Source of the DNA: CAVZLD01 sp964522605
Lineage (GTDB): Bacteria > Planctomycetota > Planctomycetia > Pirellulales > Pirellulaceae
Assembly (NCBI GenBank): GCA_964522605.1
Contig: CAZFWV010000002.1
Coordinates: forward strand, 1 to 64,000
Direction: 5' to 3'
Length of the DNA stretch: 64,000 bases
The notes beneath the pieces were generated by a model. That model had not been told where the DNA came from. It did no database searches and saw only the letters and a program-made list of their open reading frames with translations. Within the stretch, counting starts at the first letter, position 1, and the number at the start of each line of letters is the position of its first letter. Shown here in pieces: positions 9,098 through 18,858 of the stretch. The translations under genes were made by a program, and so were the position numbers.

Positions 9098-9375
9098 ACG
9101 CACAACTGACCTGATCAAGAAGCGCTGACGAGCAAGGTCGGGAATCTGAAAACGACGCTCTTCGTTGTGGCTCCGTGACGCGGGGTGCGAAAGGGCCACA
9201 ATTCTTCACTGCGAGGGCGCGCGAGAGGCATCTTATGGCATCGTGAGTCGATCTACCGACATTTACAGCCCTCACGGAAAGCATGAAGTCCCGAAAGTCC
9301 GTAGCCTGATTGGAGGCGAGTTAAGATGACGCATGTCTCCATGTGCCAGCCGGCACGGCCACTTGGGTCGGCTAC

Positions 9376-10257
9376 CTACGCTATCTTGCTGACCGCCACG
9401 ACTGCAGGGTGCCTCAGTTTACGCTCCACGGAAATCGCGAAGTAGCGTGCCCGCACGTCGTCAATGCGTCCGACGATGCACACGTCGTACTGGCGAGAGA
9501 CCTCGGCTTCGATCATGGTTGGCGCCGGAAAGATCCCCATCCCGTCTTGCCCGAAGACCTTCATGAGGCCCGAGTCCTGGAATTCGGCGACGATCTGCGG
9601 GCAGAGGCCTTCCGTGTAAAACCACTGCTCGAGGTCACGTCGAAGGGACGTCCTGCTGGTCGGTAGAAGCATCGGGGCGTTGTCCAACGATCGCGGAAAC
9701 CCATTGACGTATTTTTCCGCCAAGTCGCAATGCGCGAAGAACGTCAGACCGCACTCGGTCAGCGTATGGTTGAATGTCCGAAAACTAAGCGTGGGACTCG
9801 ATGGTGAATCGGATAGCACGAGGTCCAGGCGGTGCGCCGCGAGGTCGGTGAGTAGTTCGTCGTGCCTTCCTTCGTGGCAGATCAGATGCAGCGGTACGCC
9901 GATTTCAAACGCCGGCCTCAATAGTCGATGACAGATCAGCTTCGGCAGCACATCGGGCATCCCCACGATAAAAGGCAGCGGTCGGTTCTCGACTCGTCCC
10001 CGTATTGCTTCCTCCAGATCGCGTCCTGCGGAGAAGATTTCTTCTGCGTGACGAAGGACCATTTGACCGAAATCGGTCAGCAACAACCCACGTCCCGCCC
10101 GCGTAAACAGCTTGCCGCCCAGCGACTGCTCCAACTGGTGAAGCTGTTTGCTAATCGTCGGCGGGCTCAACTTCAAGAATTCGGCCGCCTGGGCGATGCT
10201 GCCCTCGTTCGCCGCCAACCAGAAATAATACAGGTGATGGTAATTGAGCCAGTCCAT
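9376..10257 (-). CDS. nhaR: LysR-family regulator, NhaR-like
   Basis: A 293-residue transcriptional regulator. The N-terminal winged helix (residues 1-60, MDWLNYHHLYYFWLAANEGS, then a helix-turn-helix with SPPTISKQLHQLE) is the distinctive NhaR start, and the rest is a periplasmic-binding-like sensor domain. NhaR proteins classically activate the Na+/H+ antiporter gene nhaA in response to Na+. No antiporter gene is adjacent here, so the target is unknown. A short palindrome, AGATATTATCT at 10274-10284, sits just before the start and may be the autoregulatory site. The call to NhaR type is from sequence pattern only. Confidence 0.82.
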   Translation of the reverse strand: MDWLNYHHLYYFWLAANEGSIAQAAEFLKLSPPTISKQLHQLEQSLGGKLFTRAGRGLLLTDFGQMVLRHAEEIFSAGRDLEEAIRGRVENRPLPFIVGMPDVLPKLICHRLLRPAFEIGVPLHLICHEGRHDELLTDLAAHRLDLVLSDSPSSPTLSFRTFNHTLTECGLTFFAHCDLAEKYVNGFPRSLDNAPMLLPTSRTSLRRDLEQWFYTEGLCPQIVAEFQDSGLMKVFGQDGMGIFPAPTMIEAEVSRQYDVCIVGRIDDVRARYFAISVERKLRHPAVVAVSKIA

Positions 10258-10735
10258 GGACTTGAAGATAGGTAGATATTATCTAACAGTCAATCGAACA
10301 TTATCTCTTTGTCCGATTTGATGCTCGGCTTGTAAGATACCTTAGGAGTCGACGTCTTCTGCACGTTCAGCATCGCGCACGAGCTGATGTACTCCAACAA
10401 CGAAGGAGTCTCAGCGAGGGTCTGCTCAAGAGAATACTCGTTGCCGTCGACTTGCGTCCGATGTCCGAGGCGGCTGTAAAGTCCGCCACTAACCCGTTCC
10501 GTGTTCGTGCCTGGGACCGTCGGGGCAAGTTGGCGAGAAGGAGGCGTGTAGGGAAGGCGCGGAGCATATACGTCAGCTGAGCGGTGATCTGGAGATCCAA
10601 GGGGAAGCCGCGCTTAACACCCCCTCTACCGTCCGATATTCGGAATCGAAATGCGTCATCCAATGAACCGAATGATTCGATAGCTGGAACACCGCGTACC
10701 AACTGTCGAGCCGGCAGCGACAGGACCTTTTTCCC
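10258..10735. other. Non-coding stretch upstream of the NhaR-like gene
   Basis: These 478 bases hold the probable regulator promoter near 10270-10345 and then no recognisable gene. Open frames exist on both strands but none looks like a known family or has a convincing ribosome binding site. Confidence 0.5.
10274..10284. promoter_or_regulatory. Palindrome before the NhaR-like gene
   Basis: AGATATTATCT is a perfect 11-base palindrome in an AT-rich patch 17-27 bases upstream of the start codon of the minus-strand regulator gene. LysR regulators bind interrupted dyads near their own promoters, so this is a plausible operator half. A second small palindrome, TAAGATACCTTA, lies further upstream at about 10334. 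Confidence 0.35.
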
Positions 10736-11227
10736 ATGTCCAGCACACCCCCAAAAACTTTGCACGAAGATGCCCGATACGAACCCGATCTAACGCGGGA
10801 GCTGATCGCCTACTTCCAGTTGGCGGCTTCCAGCATCGCGGATCCTGATCGTCTAGAGGCGGTGCTGGACGACCTGTGCACCGCCTCGGACGGCACCATC
10901 ACCAAGGCGCAGGCGGATGCGCGAGCCTGCCAGATTCAGTTCGTTCGGAACTTGCTTCGAGACCGCGCGCGTGTGGAAGTGCTAGAGGAGGTCCGTCAAT
11001 CGGCGATGGACGCAGCCTACCGTGTGGGCGGGCAACGATACGTCGACGCCGCCACGCGGCTGACCGAACTGCAGGCGGAGGCACACGCGGCGCTGGAACA
11101 GGCAGACCGCCGGGAGTTTGAAACTGTCTTGGCCCAGATGAAAGATCTCGAGGACCAGGCCAATTATTATCTGAACGAATCGGACACACGACGACGGAGT
11201 CCTGGACGGATGGTGAGCGTTGGGTGA
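10736..11227 (+). CDS. Hypothetical helical protein
   Basis: A 163-residue protein that I do not recognise. It is soluble, charged and predicted mostly helical, with heptad-like stretches in the second half (ATRLTELQAEAHAALEQADR), which suggests a coiled coil or helical bundle. There is no signal peptide or membrane segment. It lies alone between the NhaR-like gene and the second cytidylate-kinase-like copy. Start ATG 10736 is the first in frame; the upstream ribosome binding site is weak. It could be a species-specific protein; its function cannot be inferred. Confidence 0.55.
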   Translation: MSSTPPKTLHEDARYEPDLTRELIAYFQLAASSIADPDRLEAVLDDLCTASDGTITKAQADARACQIQFVRNLLRDRARVEVLEEVRQSAMDAAYRVGGQRYVDAATRLTELQAEAHAALEQADRREFETVLAQMKDLEDQANYYLNESDTRRRSPGRMVSVG

Positions 11228-11565
11228 CGCCGCTGCACGCGGCCCCATCGAGAAAGACGGAGCCGGGACACAGACTACATTGAGGAGACCTTGTCAGACG
11301 AGGCAGATCGGGTCCGCTACAGACGAGCCTGTCAGATTTTCAACAGTCCAGTCCAGCCCCCCAGTAGCTTCCGCCTACTGCGGCCAGGTCGGTGTCTGTT
11401 GGACATTTTCCGGGACGTTTAAGCCGCAAGAGTTGGCTCACCGAGCCTCCGAAATTGTGTGCCGCGACAAGGGGCCAGGGACGGAATACAGAAATGAATA
11501 TAGAAGGGTCGAGTGAACTGCAGCTCTGGGATAGTTCGAAACGTCTAACATAGCGAGATCCCGTC
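11228..11565. other. Diverged leader of the second kinase copy
   Basis: No gene was found. From about 11370 the sequence matches the leader of copy 1 (about 8180-8362) with scattered substitutions and insertions. Shared blocks include GCGGCCAGGTC, GAAATTG, CAGGGA and TTCGAAACGTCTA. The duplication therefore included the 5' region, which has since drifted while the gene body has not. Confidence 0.6.
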
Positions 11566-12249
11566 ATGACTCGAATCTCATTTTCCGACATGACCGCCTC
11601 GCGAACCGCAGAACGACGCATGCGGGAATGGGCGTTGGACCTGGAAGTCCAGCAGCGCAAGGACCAGCAACCGTCGACGGACGAGCTGAAGCAGCGGATT
11701 CATCCATGCATCACCATTTCTCGCGAGACGGGTGCTGGCGGTGGAACCGTCGCGCGCCTGTTGGGAGAACGACTGAAGCTGGATGTCCTGCATCGCGAGA
11801 TCCTGGACGACATGGCTCAGCGTTTCAATCTGCCTCGCGCGATGCTGGAGCATGTCGATGAAACCACTTCGAATTGGCTCTTGGAACTGTTCGGGAAATG
11901 GATCGACCGACGCGTGGTAACGCAATCGGAGTACATCGTGCATCTCGGGCGGCTGTTGCTGATGGCGGCCCAGCATGCCAGTACGGTGGTTGTGGGTCGA
12001 GGCGCGCAGTTTCTGTTGCCCAGCGACAAGTGTCTGAAGGTCTACCTGGTTGCTCCGATGGATTTGCGTGTGGAAACAATTTGCCGAATTCGCGGAGTTT
12101 CCACTTCGGATGCCAAGCAACACATTCGTGAAACGGATCAGGGACGACAGGATTTCATCAGTAGGTATTTCAATCGAAAGATCGGTGATCCGCACCTGTA
12201 TGATCTGGTGATCAACCGAGCAAACCTGGACACGAATGCCGTGGCGGAC
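11549..12249 (+). repeat. Copy 2 of the 701-bp identical tract
   Basis: This is identical by eye to 8346-9046. The first mismatch downstream is 12250 (G) against 9047 (A); the first upstream is 11548 (A) against 8345 (G). Confidence 0.85.
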
Positions 12250-12300
12250 GTAATCTCAGATCTTTGGTTCCAGCATTTCGCACAACCTTGCGACCGCTGA
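11566..12300 (+). CDS. Cytidylate kinase-like family protein, copy 2
   Basis: A second 244-residue cytidylate-kinase-like protein, identical to copy 1 except near the C terminus (VADVISDLWFQHF here). The P-loop-like SRETGAGGGTVA and the arginine-rich lid are unchanged, so both copies are probably functional. The stop codon overlaps a short GC-rich stem (AGCGCGCA / TGCGCGCT). Downstream it runs directly into the remnant of an RND pump gene, so this copy may lie at a rearrangement boundary. Confidence 0.85.
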   Translation: MTRISFSDMTASRTAERRMREWALDLEVQQRKDQQPSTDELKQRIHPCITISRETGAGGGTVARLLGERLKLDVLHREILDDMAQRFNLPRAMLEHVDETTSNWLLELFGKWIDRRVVTQSEYIVHLGRLLLMAAQHASTVVVGRGAQFLLPSDKCLKVYLVAPMDLRVETICRIRGVSTSDAKQHIRETDQGRQDFISRYFNRKIGDPHLYDLVINRANLDTNAVADVISDLWFQHFAQPCDR

Positions 12301-12321
12301 GCGCGCAGCCTTTATGCGCGC
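12299..12321 (+). terminator. GC stem at the end of kinase copy 2
   Basis: AGCGCGCA and TGCGCGCT form an 8-bp stem with a seven-base loop, starting in the stop codon. No T-run follows, so an intrinsic terminator role is uncertain. Confidence 0.3.
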
Positions 12322-12484
12322 TGCGACCGTTGGCTGCTCTGATCGCCAGCCTCATCCACTCGTGCGACATGAAGTCCGCAGTCTTGATGCCGAGAGGGGA
12401 ACGCTTCCGTTTTTCCCTTGCGAAAATCGCAGCTTGAGCCCACAAGATCTCTTTCCGATCGGCGAGCAGGCATCGCTTTTGCAT

Positions 12485-14330
12485 GAAGAGGTGGAACGGC
12501 AGATTACGTTTCCGATCGAGCAATCGATTAGCGGTTTGCCGGGCCTGGAGAAACTCCGTTCGATCTCCAAGTTTGGACTGTCACAAGTAGTGGTCGTTTT
12601 TGAGGACGGGACCGACATCTATTTCGCCCGGCAGTTGATCAATGAGTTGCTCACAACCGTCCGGCTTCCAGCCGGCATTGACCGTCCCAAAATGGGACCG
12701 GTGTCAACAGGACTCGGCGAAGTCTTTCATTACATCGTGCGATTGGATGCAGTCGATCTCTCCGCCTTACCCAGAGATCAACAAGTCCACCACTTGACAG
12801 AATTACGCACCATCCAGGACTGGGTGATCAAGCCCCAGCTGCGAACGGTCAGCGGCACGGCGGAAGTGAACAGTTGGGGAGGCTATGAAAAGCAGTTCCA
12901 GGTAAGGATCGATCCCAACCGACTCATCAAGTACGGGTTGACGTTTGATGAAGTGATCCGGGCGATCCAGAACAATAACCGCAACGTGGGCGGTGGCAAT
13001 ATTACACGGAACAGCCAGATGCTCCTGGTTCAAGGTGTCGGTCGGACGACGAGTATTGGCGAAATTGAAAATATTGTTGTTCGCGCGAAGGACGGTGTTC
13101 CAATCCATCTCCATGACGTGGCCGATGTCGAAATCGGCCACGAAATCCGCCGCGGGGCGGTTACCGCCGACGGTCAAGGGGAATTCGTGCTTGGATTGGG
13201 CTTTATGCTCATGAACGAGAATAGTCACGACGTAACGCACAAACTCAAGCAGAAAATGGAGGAGATCAAGGCGTCACTGCCACCGGGTGTCGATGTGGAA
13301 ACGGTATATGATCGAACCGAACGAATTGGTGGATCACGTAATTGAAACTGTTCGAGGGAATCTGTTTGAGGGCGGGCTGCTCGTTATTGCGGTTCTGTTC
13401 ATGTTTCTGGGTAACCTTCGAGCTGGCCTGATTGTCGCTCTGGCAATTCCGCTATCGATGCTCTTTGCATTCTCCGGCATGTTGCGGTTCGGAATTGCTG
13501 CCAGCCTGCTCAGCCTGGGAGCCATTGATTTCGGTTTGGTCGTGGATAGCTCGATCGTGATGGTCGAGAACTGCGTGCGAAAACTGTCCAGTGGGGTCCC
13601 ACGCGGGCAGACCAAGCTGACGGTCATTCGCGATGCGGCTGTTGAGGTCCGTAAGCCGACCATGTTCGGCGAACTGATCATCATGATCGTCTAACTGCCC
13701 ATTCTGACATTGCAGGGAGTGGAAGGTAAGTTGTTTCGTCCGATGGCATGGACGGTCATTTTCGCCCTCGCCGGTTCGCTGATTCTGTCACTGACCTTGA
13801 TGCCGGTCCTGGCGAGTTACATCCTGCCTACGCGCATGGAGGAGCGCGAGCCAATGCTCATCCGCTGGATCAAGCCGTTCTATCAGCCGGTCTTGCATTT
13901 CACCATGCACCACAATTTCGCTGTGATTGGCCTTGCGCTCGGTCTGCTCGTGATCGCTTTTGGCCTGATCGCGCCAAACTTGGGCAGCGAGTTTGTTCCG
14001 AAGCTCTCGGAAGGTGCCATTGTGATGAACGTCGTCCGGCTGGCGGGTACGGATTTGGAGGAATCGATCCGCTACAACACGCAGATGGAACGCGCCCTCC
14101 TGCGAGAGTTTCCCAACGAAGTACAACACGTGTGGACGCGGATTGGGAGCGCGGAGGTTGCCACGGATCCAATGGGCGTCGAGCTGTGCGATGTGTTTAT
14201 CACCCTGACTTCTCGCCGTCAATGGACACGGGCAGAAACACAGGAAGAACTGACTGCGCTGATCCAACAGAGTATGCGGGAGTTGCCTGGACAGCGGATC
14301 GCCATGACCCAGCCGATTGAAATGCGAGTA
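12485..14330 (+). pseudogene. Decayed CusA/CzcA-type heavy-metal RND pump
   Basis: This is a remnant of the inner-membrane RND transporter of a metal efflux system. Similarity begins at EEVERQITFPIEQ, so the first membrane helix and about 50 residues are missing. The porter domain is readable to VYDRTE, where a 4-base tandem duplication (CGAACGAA, 13318-13325) shifts the frame. It continues as LVDHVIETVRGN through the helix-4 region with DFGLVVDSSIVMVEN. A TAA at 13692-13694 interrupts IMIV*LPILTLQGVEGK, probably from a tyrosine codon. Similarity ends at QPIEMRV near 14330, about halfway along a normal protein of roughly 1040 residues. With four separate lesions it cannot make a working pump. 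Confidence 0.9.
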
Positions 14331-14336
14331 ACCAAC

Positions 14337-14470
14337 CATGGCCGTAGGCCTTGGCTTTGGCTTGCCCCGCAAAGCGGGGCGTTAACGAAGACAAAGTTGT
14401 TGCGAGGGAGCAAATCTCGCCGGATCGGCAGAGCCTATTAGGGTCGCATGGTCGTAGGCCGTGGGTTTAG
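14337..14470. repeat. Short direct repeats at the 3' break of the RND remnant
   Basis: Two related 20-base units, CATGGCCGTAGGCCTTGGCT at 14337 and CATGGTCGTAGGCCGTGGGT at 14447, flank about 90 bases of non-coding DNA. A hairpin GCCCCGC-AAA-GCGGGGC lies in between, near 14369-14385. The RND similarity stops within ten bases of the first unit, so this block may mark the insertion or deletion that truncated the gene. Confidence 0.5.
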
Positions 14471-14730
14471 CACGCACTAACCGGTCCACCGTCACACTCG
14501 TTGGTCATTTCGGGGGATCGCTGACCACGCCTCTCACCAAAAAGAGAAAACGCGCTATTTCACTACGGTGGTGGCGAAAATGTCGGGTCACCAACGATCG
14601 ACCTCAATCAGGCCGCTTTGTGGACCAGGAATCTGGTGTAAAATTCCGGGAACGGTCGGGTAATGTCCCTGCATTGCCCATGACGTTGAACCGAGTCCCC
14701 GTTGAACCTAGACCCCAAGGAATTGAGTCC

Positions 14731-15498
14731 GTGAAGGTGGAAGAGCTGTTTTCAATTCGAGGCAAGACTGCCTTAATCACCGGCGGTGGAGCCGGAATTG
14801 GCCGCGCGATCGCGTTGCTTTACGCCGAGGCAGGGGCCAACGTGGCTTGCACCGACCTGCGTCCCGAAGAGGCGGAGGAGGTGGCCGAGCGCTGCAGGGG
14901 ATTTGGCGTTCCGTCCTTCGGCGCCAAGTTGGACGTGACGAACGAGGAAGAACGTGTAGCGGCGGTTGAACGCACTGTACTGACGTTTGGAAGGTTGGAC
15001 TACTTGGTCAACAACGCGGGTGGTGGAGGCCCGAAACCGTTCGACATGCCGTTGCGAGACTTCGAATGGGCTTTTCAGCTCAACGTCTACTCCGTGTTTC
15101 GCCTATCGCAATTAGCGGTTCCCCATATGAAGCAGGCTGGTGGTGGAGCGATTGTCAACATCAGTTCGATGGCCGGTCAAAATAAGAACGAGAGAATGTG
15201 TTCCTACGGGGCTTCGAAGGCCGCTGTCGACCATCTGACGCGAAACATGGCATGCGACTTGGGGCCGGACAACATCCGAGTGAATGCGATCGCTCCTGGC
15301 GCCATTCGCACCGATGCGCTCGCATCGGTCTTGACCCCCGATATCGAGAAGGCGATGCTCAAGCACACGCCCCTTGGACGGTTGGGGGAGGGCCTGGATA
15401 TTGCCGCGGCCGCGCTCTTCCTCGTGTCTCCCGCCTCCAGTTGGATCAGCGGACAAATCCTGACGGTCAGCGGTGGGGGTGTTCAGGAACTCGACTAG
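14731..15498 (+). CDS. SDR-family dehydrogenase (HdhA-like)
   Basis: A classical short-chain dehydrogenase/reductase of 255 residues that uses NAD(P)(H). The cofactor motif TGGGAGIG is at residues 17-24, NNAG at 94-97, catalytic serine S146, and the YxxxK pair Y159/K163. D42 after the second strand favours NAD(H). Length and pattern resemble 7-alpha-hydroxysteroid dehydrogenase, but substrate cannot be read from sequence. GTG 14731 is chosen because AAGGAA precedes it at about 14714 and the fold begins right after; the frame is open upstream to 14461. It lies 54 bases before the four-gene exporter operon and may be cotranscribed. Confidence 0.88.
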   Translation: MKVEELFSIRGKTALITGGGAGIGRAIALLYAEAGANVACTDLRPEEAEEVAERCRGFGVPSFGAKLDVTNEEERVAAVERTVLTFGRLDYLVNNAGGGGPKPFDMPLRDFEWAFQLNVYSVFRLSQLAVPHMKQAGGGAIVNISSMAGQNKNERMCSYGASKAAVDHLTRNMACDLGPDNIRVNAIAPGAIRTDALASVLTPDIEKAMLKHTPLGRLGEGLDIAAAALFLVSPASSWISGQILTVSGGGVQELD

Positions 15499-15552
15499 TT
15501 GGGCCGATCGTTAAGTCCTCCGGCAGAAGTGTGACCGCTCCTCGGGTGCAAA

Positions 15553-15756
15553 ATGACCTCTTTCTCCTGTCCCCATTATGACGAACGTCGGGATGCGTGC
15601 CGACGAATCGGGGACGTGTGCGTGCCCGGCCGTCCCGGATGTGTCTTGTTCAAGAACTCCCAATTTGCGATCCCATGGCAGGAACGGCTGGAAGCCAGGC
15701 GGCGTTCGCAGCGTGAAGACGAGTTTTGGCGGAGCGCCCCCGAAGACAATCGATGA
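15553..15756 (+). CDS. Small four-cysteine protein coupled to an exporter
   Basis: A 67-residue protein with cysteines at 6, 16, 23 and 30 (spacing C-x9-C-x6-C-x6-C) in its first half, including the segment VCVPGRPGCVL, and a basic helical second half. I do not recognise a named family. It has no signal peptide. Its TGA at 15754-15756 overlaps the ATG of the HlyD-type gene at 15753, the same 4-base ATGA overlap seen at the next two junctions, which argues that it is a real translated gene. Four cysteines suggest a zinc or iron-sulfur site or disulfides. A role in the exporter is inference from coupling. Confidence 0.65.
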   Translation: MTSFSCPHYDERRDACRRIGDVCVPGRPGCVLFKNSQFAIPWQERLEARRRSQREDEFWRSAPEDNR

Positions 15757-16919
15757 TGATGATGATTACCTGGAATTCGTTTCGAAGTTGGATCTGGCGG
15801 CTTTTGAAAGCTGCTGCGGTGCTCGCCGCCGTGGTCGGCGTCGTCTACTGGGTGAAGTTCACACCCCTTCCGGTCATCGAACATCGAATCCTTCGCGGCC
15901 CGATCGTTGCGGAAGTGATGGGGACCGGAACCCTGGAAGCTCGCGTCCAAGCGACGATCAGTCCCAAGATTTCCGGTCGAATTGGAGAAGTTCTTGTCGA
16001 TCAGGGAGATCGAGTCTCCGCTGGAGAACTCCTGGTCCGGCTGGATGATCAGGAACTGCGCCAGCAGGTGGCCATCGCGCAGGCGAACCTGGAAGCGACG
16101 CAAGCAGGGATCGAAAGATTGCAGGCGGACAAGCGGCGCGCTTCGGCGGTGTTGGAGCAATCACAAAAGACGCACGATCGCGTGCAGTCGCTGATCGAGC
16201 GGAAGGCCGCGAGTCAGGATGACCTGGACAAGGCGATTGAAGCCTTGTCGATTGCCGTCGCCGGAGTGTCGCAGACGGAGGCTGCCATTACCGAGGGCCA
16301 GAAGGAGCAAGTTGCCGCCCAGCGGACACTCGAATACCACCAGGCCCGCTTAAACGACACCGAGATCCGAGCTCCCTTTGATGGATTGGTTGTCAAGCGA
16401 AGTCGAGAAGCGGGCGACGTCGTGGTCCCTGGCAGTTCCATGCTGACGCTGATCTCCACCGATGAATTGTGGATTCGGGCCTGGGTCGACGAGACGGAAA
16501 TGGCAAGGCTGCAGGCGGGACAATCCGCCCGGGTTGTATTTCGATCCGAACCTGACCGATCATATCGTGGCACGGTCATTCGCCTGGGTCGGGAAGCGGA
16601 TCGAGAGACGCGGGAGTTCATTGTCGATGTCCGGGTGCTGGAACTGCCTACGAATTGGGCGGTTGGACAGCGTGCCGAGGCATTCATCGAAGTGGCGCGA
16701 AAGGATGACGTCGTTCTTCTGCCTGCGGAACTTGTGGTCAATCGCGACGGTGAAGCGGGAGTGTTTTTGGATGACAAGGGCGTTGCCGCGTGGCGACCGT
16801 TGACGTTTGGTCTTCGAAATCGAGCTGTAGTCGAAGTGCCTGAGGGCCTACAGGCAGGTGACATGGTGATCCAGCCACGGGAATCGCTAAGCGATGGCAG
16901 ACGGGTGCGAGTGCGATGA
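15753..16919 (+). CDS. HlyD/DevB-type periplasmic adaptor subunit
   Basis: The membrane-fusion protein of a tripartite ABC exporter, 388 residues. An N-terminal membrane anchor (about residues 16-34) is followed by a lipoyl half (GTGTLEARVQATISPKISGR), a long alpha-helical hairpin (about 85-180), the second lipoyl half (APFDGLVVKRSREAGDVV) and beta-barrel domains. The run of four ATG codons at 15753-15764 leaves the exact start open; the first one overlaps the upstream stop. It overlaps the permease by 4 bases. The order adaptor-permease-ATPase matches DevBCA-type exporters. No TolC-like outer membrane protein is in the window. Confidence 0.9.
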   Translation: MMMMITWNSFRSWIWRLLKAAAVLAAVVGVVYWVKFTPLPVIEHRILRGPIVAEVMGTGTLEARVQATISPKISGRIGEVLVDQGDRVSAGELLVRLDDQELRQQVAIAQANLEATQAGIERLQADKRRASAVLEQSQKTHDRVQSLIERKAASQDDLDKAIEALSIAVAGVSQTEAAITEGQKEQVAAQRTLEYHQARLNDTEIRAPFDGLVVKRSREAGDVVVPGSSMLTLISTDELWIRAWVDETEMARLQAGQSARVVFRSEPDRSYRGTVIRLGREADRETREFIVDVRVLELPTNWAVGQRAEAFIEVARKDDVVLLPAELVVNRDGEAGVFLDDKGVAAWRPLTFGLRNRAVVEVPEGLQAGDMVIQPRESLSDGRRVRVR

Positions 16920-18127
16920 ATCTCGCAACGAAAGATATCCGCCACAACCTGGGGCGATTTGTCCTGACCGCCGTCGGCATTGGAATGTTGCTCATGATTG
17001 TCATGGGCATGGGGGGCATCTATCGGGGCATCGTGGAAGATGCCACGCTGCTGGTGGATCGCATCGGGGCCGACCTGTGGATCGTGCAGCGCAGCACGCG
17101 CGGTCCGTTCGCGGAAATGTCACGTGTCCCGCCGAATCTCGTCCATCGAGCGTACGCAGTCCCAGGGGTCGCCACAGCCCGGGAGTTCGTGTACCACACG
17201 ATTCAACGCGAACGAAACGGCAACGCGCTGCGGATGGCGGTTCTGGGACTCAGTTGGCCCGTTGACCAAGGTGCATGGGTGCCCCTCACGGCGGGACGAT
17301 CGCTTGGGCAGGCCCATTTCGAAATGATCGCCGATGAGTCACTTGGACTAACGGTCGGTCAGCAACTGACGCTTGGCAACGAGACCTACACGGTCGTGGG
17401 AACCACGCGCAACATGATCAGCTCCAACGGGGACGGTGTTGCCTTCGTCACCGTGGCGGATGCGCAGGCCATTCAATTTGAGTTGCCCGGGGAGGCGATT
17501 CGACTGGAACGCGGATCTCGGGAAGCGCGGGGTCGGCAGTTCGAACTTGCGATTCAGCAGCCGTTCATGCTCGACAACGCCTCGAAGCCTTCCAGCGAAC
17601 TTCCCGCCATCGCGCGGCCCCAGATTAGTGCCGTCATGGTGACACTCATTCCGGGCACCGATGTGAATCAGGTCGCCCAAATCATCGCGGGCTGGGGGGA
17701 TGTTTCGGTTTTCACCAAGAACGGGCAGCGCGAGTTGCTGCTGAAAGGATCGGTGGAGAAAATCCGTCGGCAGATCGGCCTGTTTCGCGTGTTGCTCACG
17801 ATCATCGCAGCCATCATCATGGCTCTGATTCTGTATACTCTGACGCTCGATAAAATCCACTCGATCGCCCTGCTCAAGCTGATCGGCGCTCCGAACCGGG
17901 TGATCCTCGGCCTGATTCTGCAGCAGGCCTTGATCCTGGGTGCGGTCGGATTTGGAATCGCCTATGCCATCGGTCAACGAGTGTTTCCGCGATTTCCTCG
18001 CCGCGTGATCCTGACCGACTCGGATTTGATTCAACTGGCGATCATTGTGTTGGTGATTTCCGTGGTCTCAAGTCTGCTTGGAATCTGGAAGGCAATGCAG
18101 GTTTCGCCCAACGAGGCCTTGTCATGA
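16916..18127 (+). CDS. ABC transporter permease (FtsX/DevC type)
   Basis: A 403-residue permease with one N-terminal transmembrane helix, a large periplasmic domain (about 45-270) and three C-terminal helices (about 285-400), the MacB/FtsX/DevC topology. The conserved C-terminal ...LLKLIGAPNRVILGLILQQA segment, the coupling region to the ATPase, is present. ATG 16916 overlaps the adaptor stop and its own stop overlaps the ATPase start, each by 4 bases. Such permeases drive mechanotransmission or lipid/glycolipid export rather than a classical channel; the cargo here is unknown. Confidence 0.9.
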   Translation: MNLATKDIRHNLGRFVLTAVGIGMLLMIVMGMGGIYRGIVEDATLLVDRIGADLWIVQRSTRGPFAEMSRVPPNLVHRAYAVPGVATAREFVYHTIQRERNGNALRMAVLGLSWPVDQGAWVPLTAGRSLGQAHFEMIADESLGLTVGQQLTLGNETYTVVGTTRNMISSNGDGVAFVTVADAQAIQFELPGEAIRLERGSREARGRQFELAIQQPFMLDNASKPSSELPAIARPQISAVMVTLIPGTDVNQVAQIIAGWGDVSVFTKNGQRELLLKGSVEKIRRQIGLFRVLLTIIAAIIMALILYTLTLDKIHSIALLKLIGAPNRVILGLILQQALILGAVGFGIAYAIGQRVFPRFPRRVILTDSDLIQLAIIVLVISVVSSLLGIWKAMQVSPNEALS

Positions 18128-18858
18128 ACGATTCCGACCGATCGCTATTTGCCATTGCGGCCGAAGGACTGACGAAGATCTACGGTAGTGGTAACACCGA
18201 GGTGGTGGCGCTGCGCGATGCCACCTTGACCGTGAAGAAAGGAGAAGTGGTCGCCCTCCTCGGGCCAAGTGGCTCCGGCAAATCAACGTTCCTGACTGCC
18301 GTGGGCCTCATTAATCCACCCACAGCGGGTCGAATCACCATCCGAGGCCAACTGGTTCTTGAGGGCGAGCGGCCGTATGCCGACCTTCGTTCGTTTCGTC
18401 GTCGTCACATCGGCTTCGTGTTTCAGAAATCGAATCTGATCCCGTTTCTTTCCGCGGTGGAAAACGTGCGGATTGCGCTCGAGCTGAACGGGGAGTCGGT
18501 ACGAATGTCGCGTCGCCGCGCCCTCGAGCTGATGGACTATTTGGGAGTCAGTGACCGGGCGGACAGTTTTCCGTCCATGCTCTCCGGTGGACAGCAGCAA
18601 CGCGTAGCGGTTGCGCGCGCCCTGGCGAACCGGCCCAGTGTGATTCTGGCCGACGAGCCCACTGCCGCACTCGACAGTTATCGAGGTCGACAGGTGATGG
18701 AGCTGTTCTGCAAAGTCGCGCATGAACAAGGGGCCGGTGTGATCGTCGTGACCCATGACCATCGGGCGCTGGATGTGTTTGACACCATCTATGAAATGGA
18801 GGACGGCGTCATGCGGCAGCACGAAGCCAACACGGGAGGAGAAGTCAGCCAAGGAACT

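Noticed and set aside
9343..9666. Open frame on the plus strand antisense to the NhaR-like gene
   Set aside because: It is inside a well-supported regulator gene on the other strand and matches no family.
10367..10765. Minus-strand open frame of 132 codons
   Set aside because: No recognisable domain or ribosome binding site; overlaps the start of the hypothetical gene.
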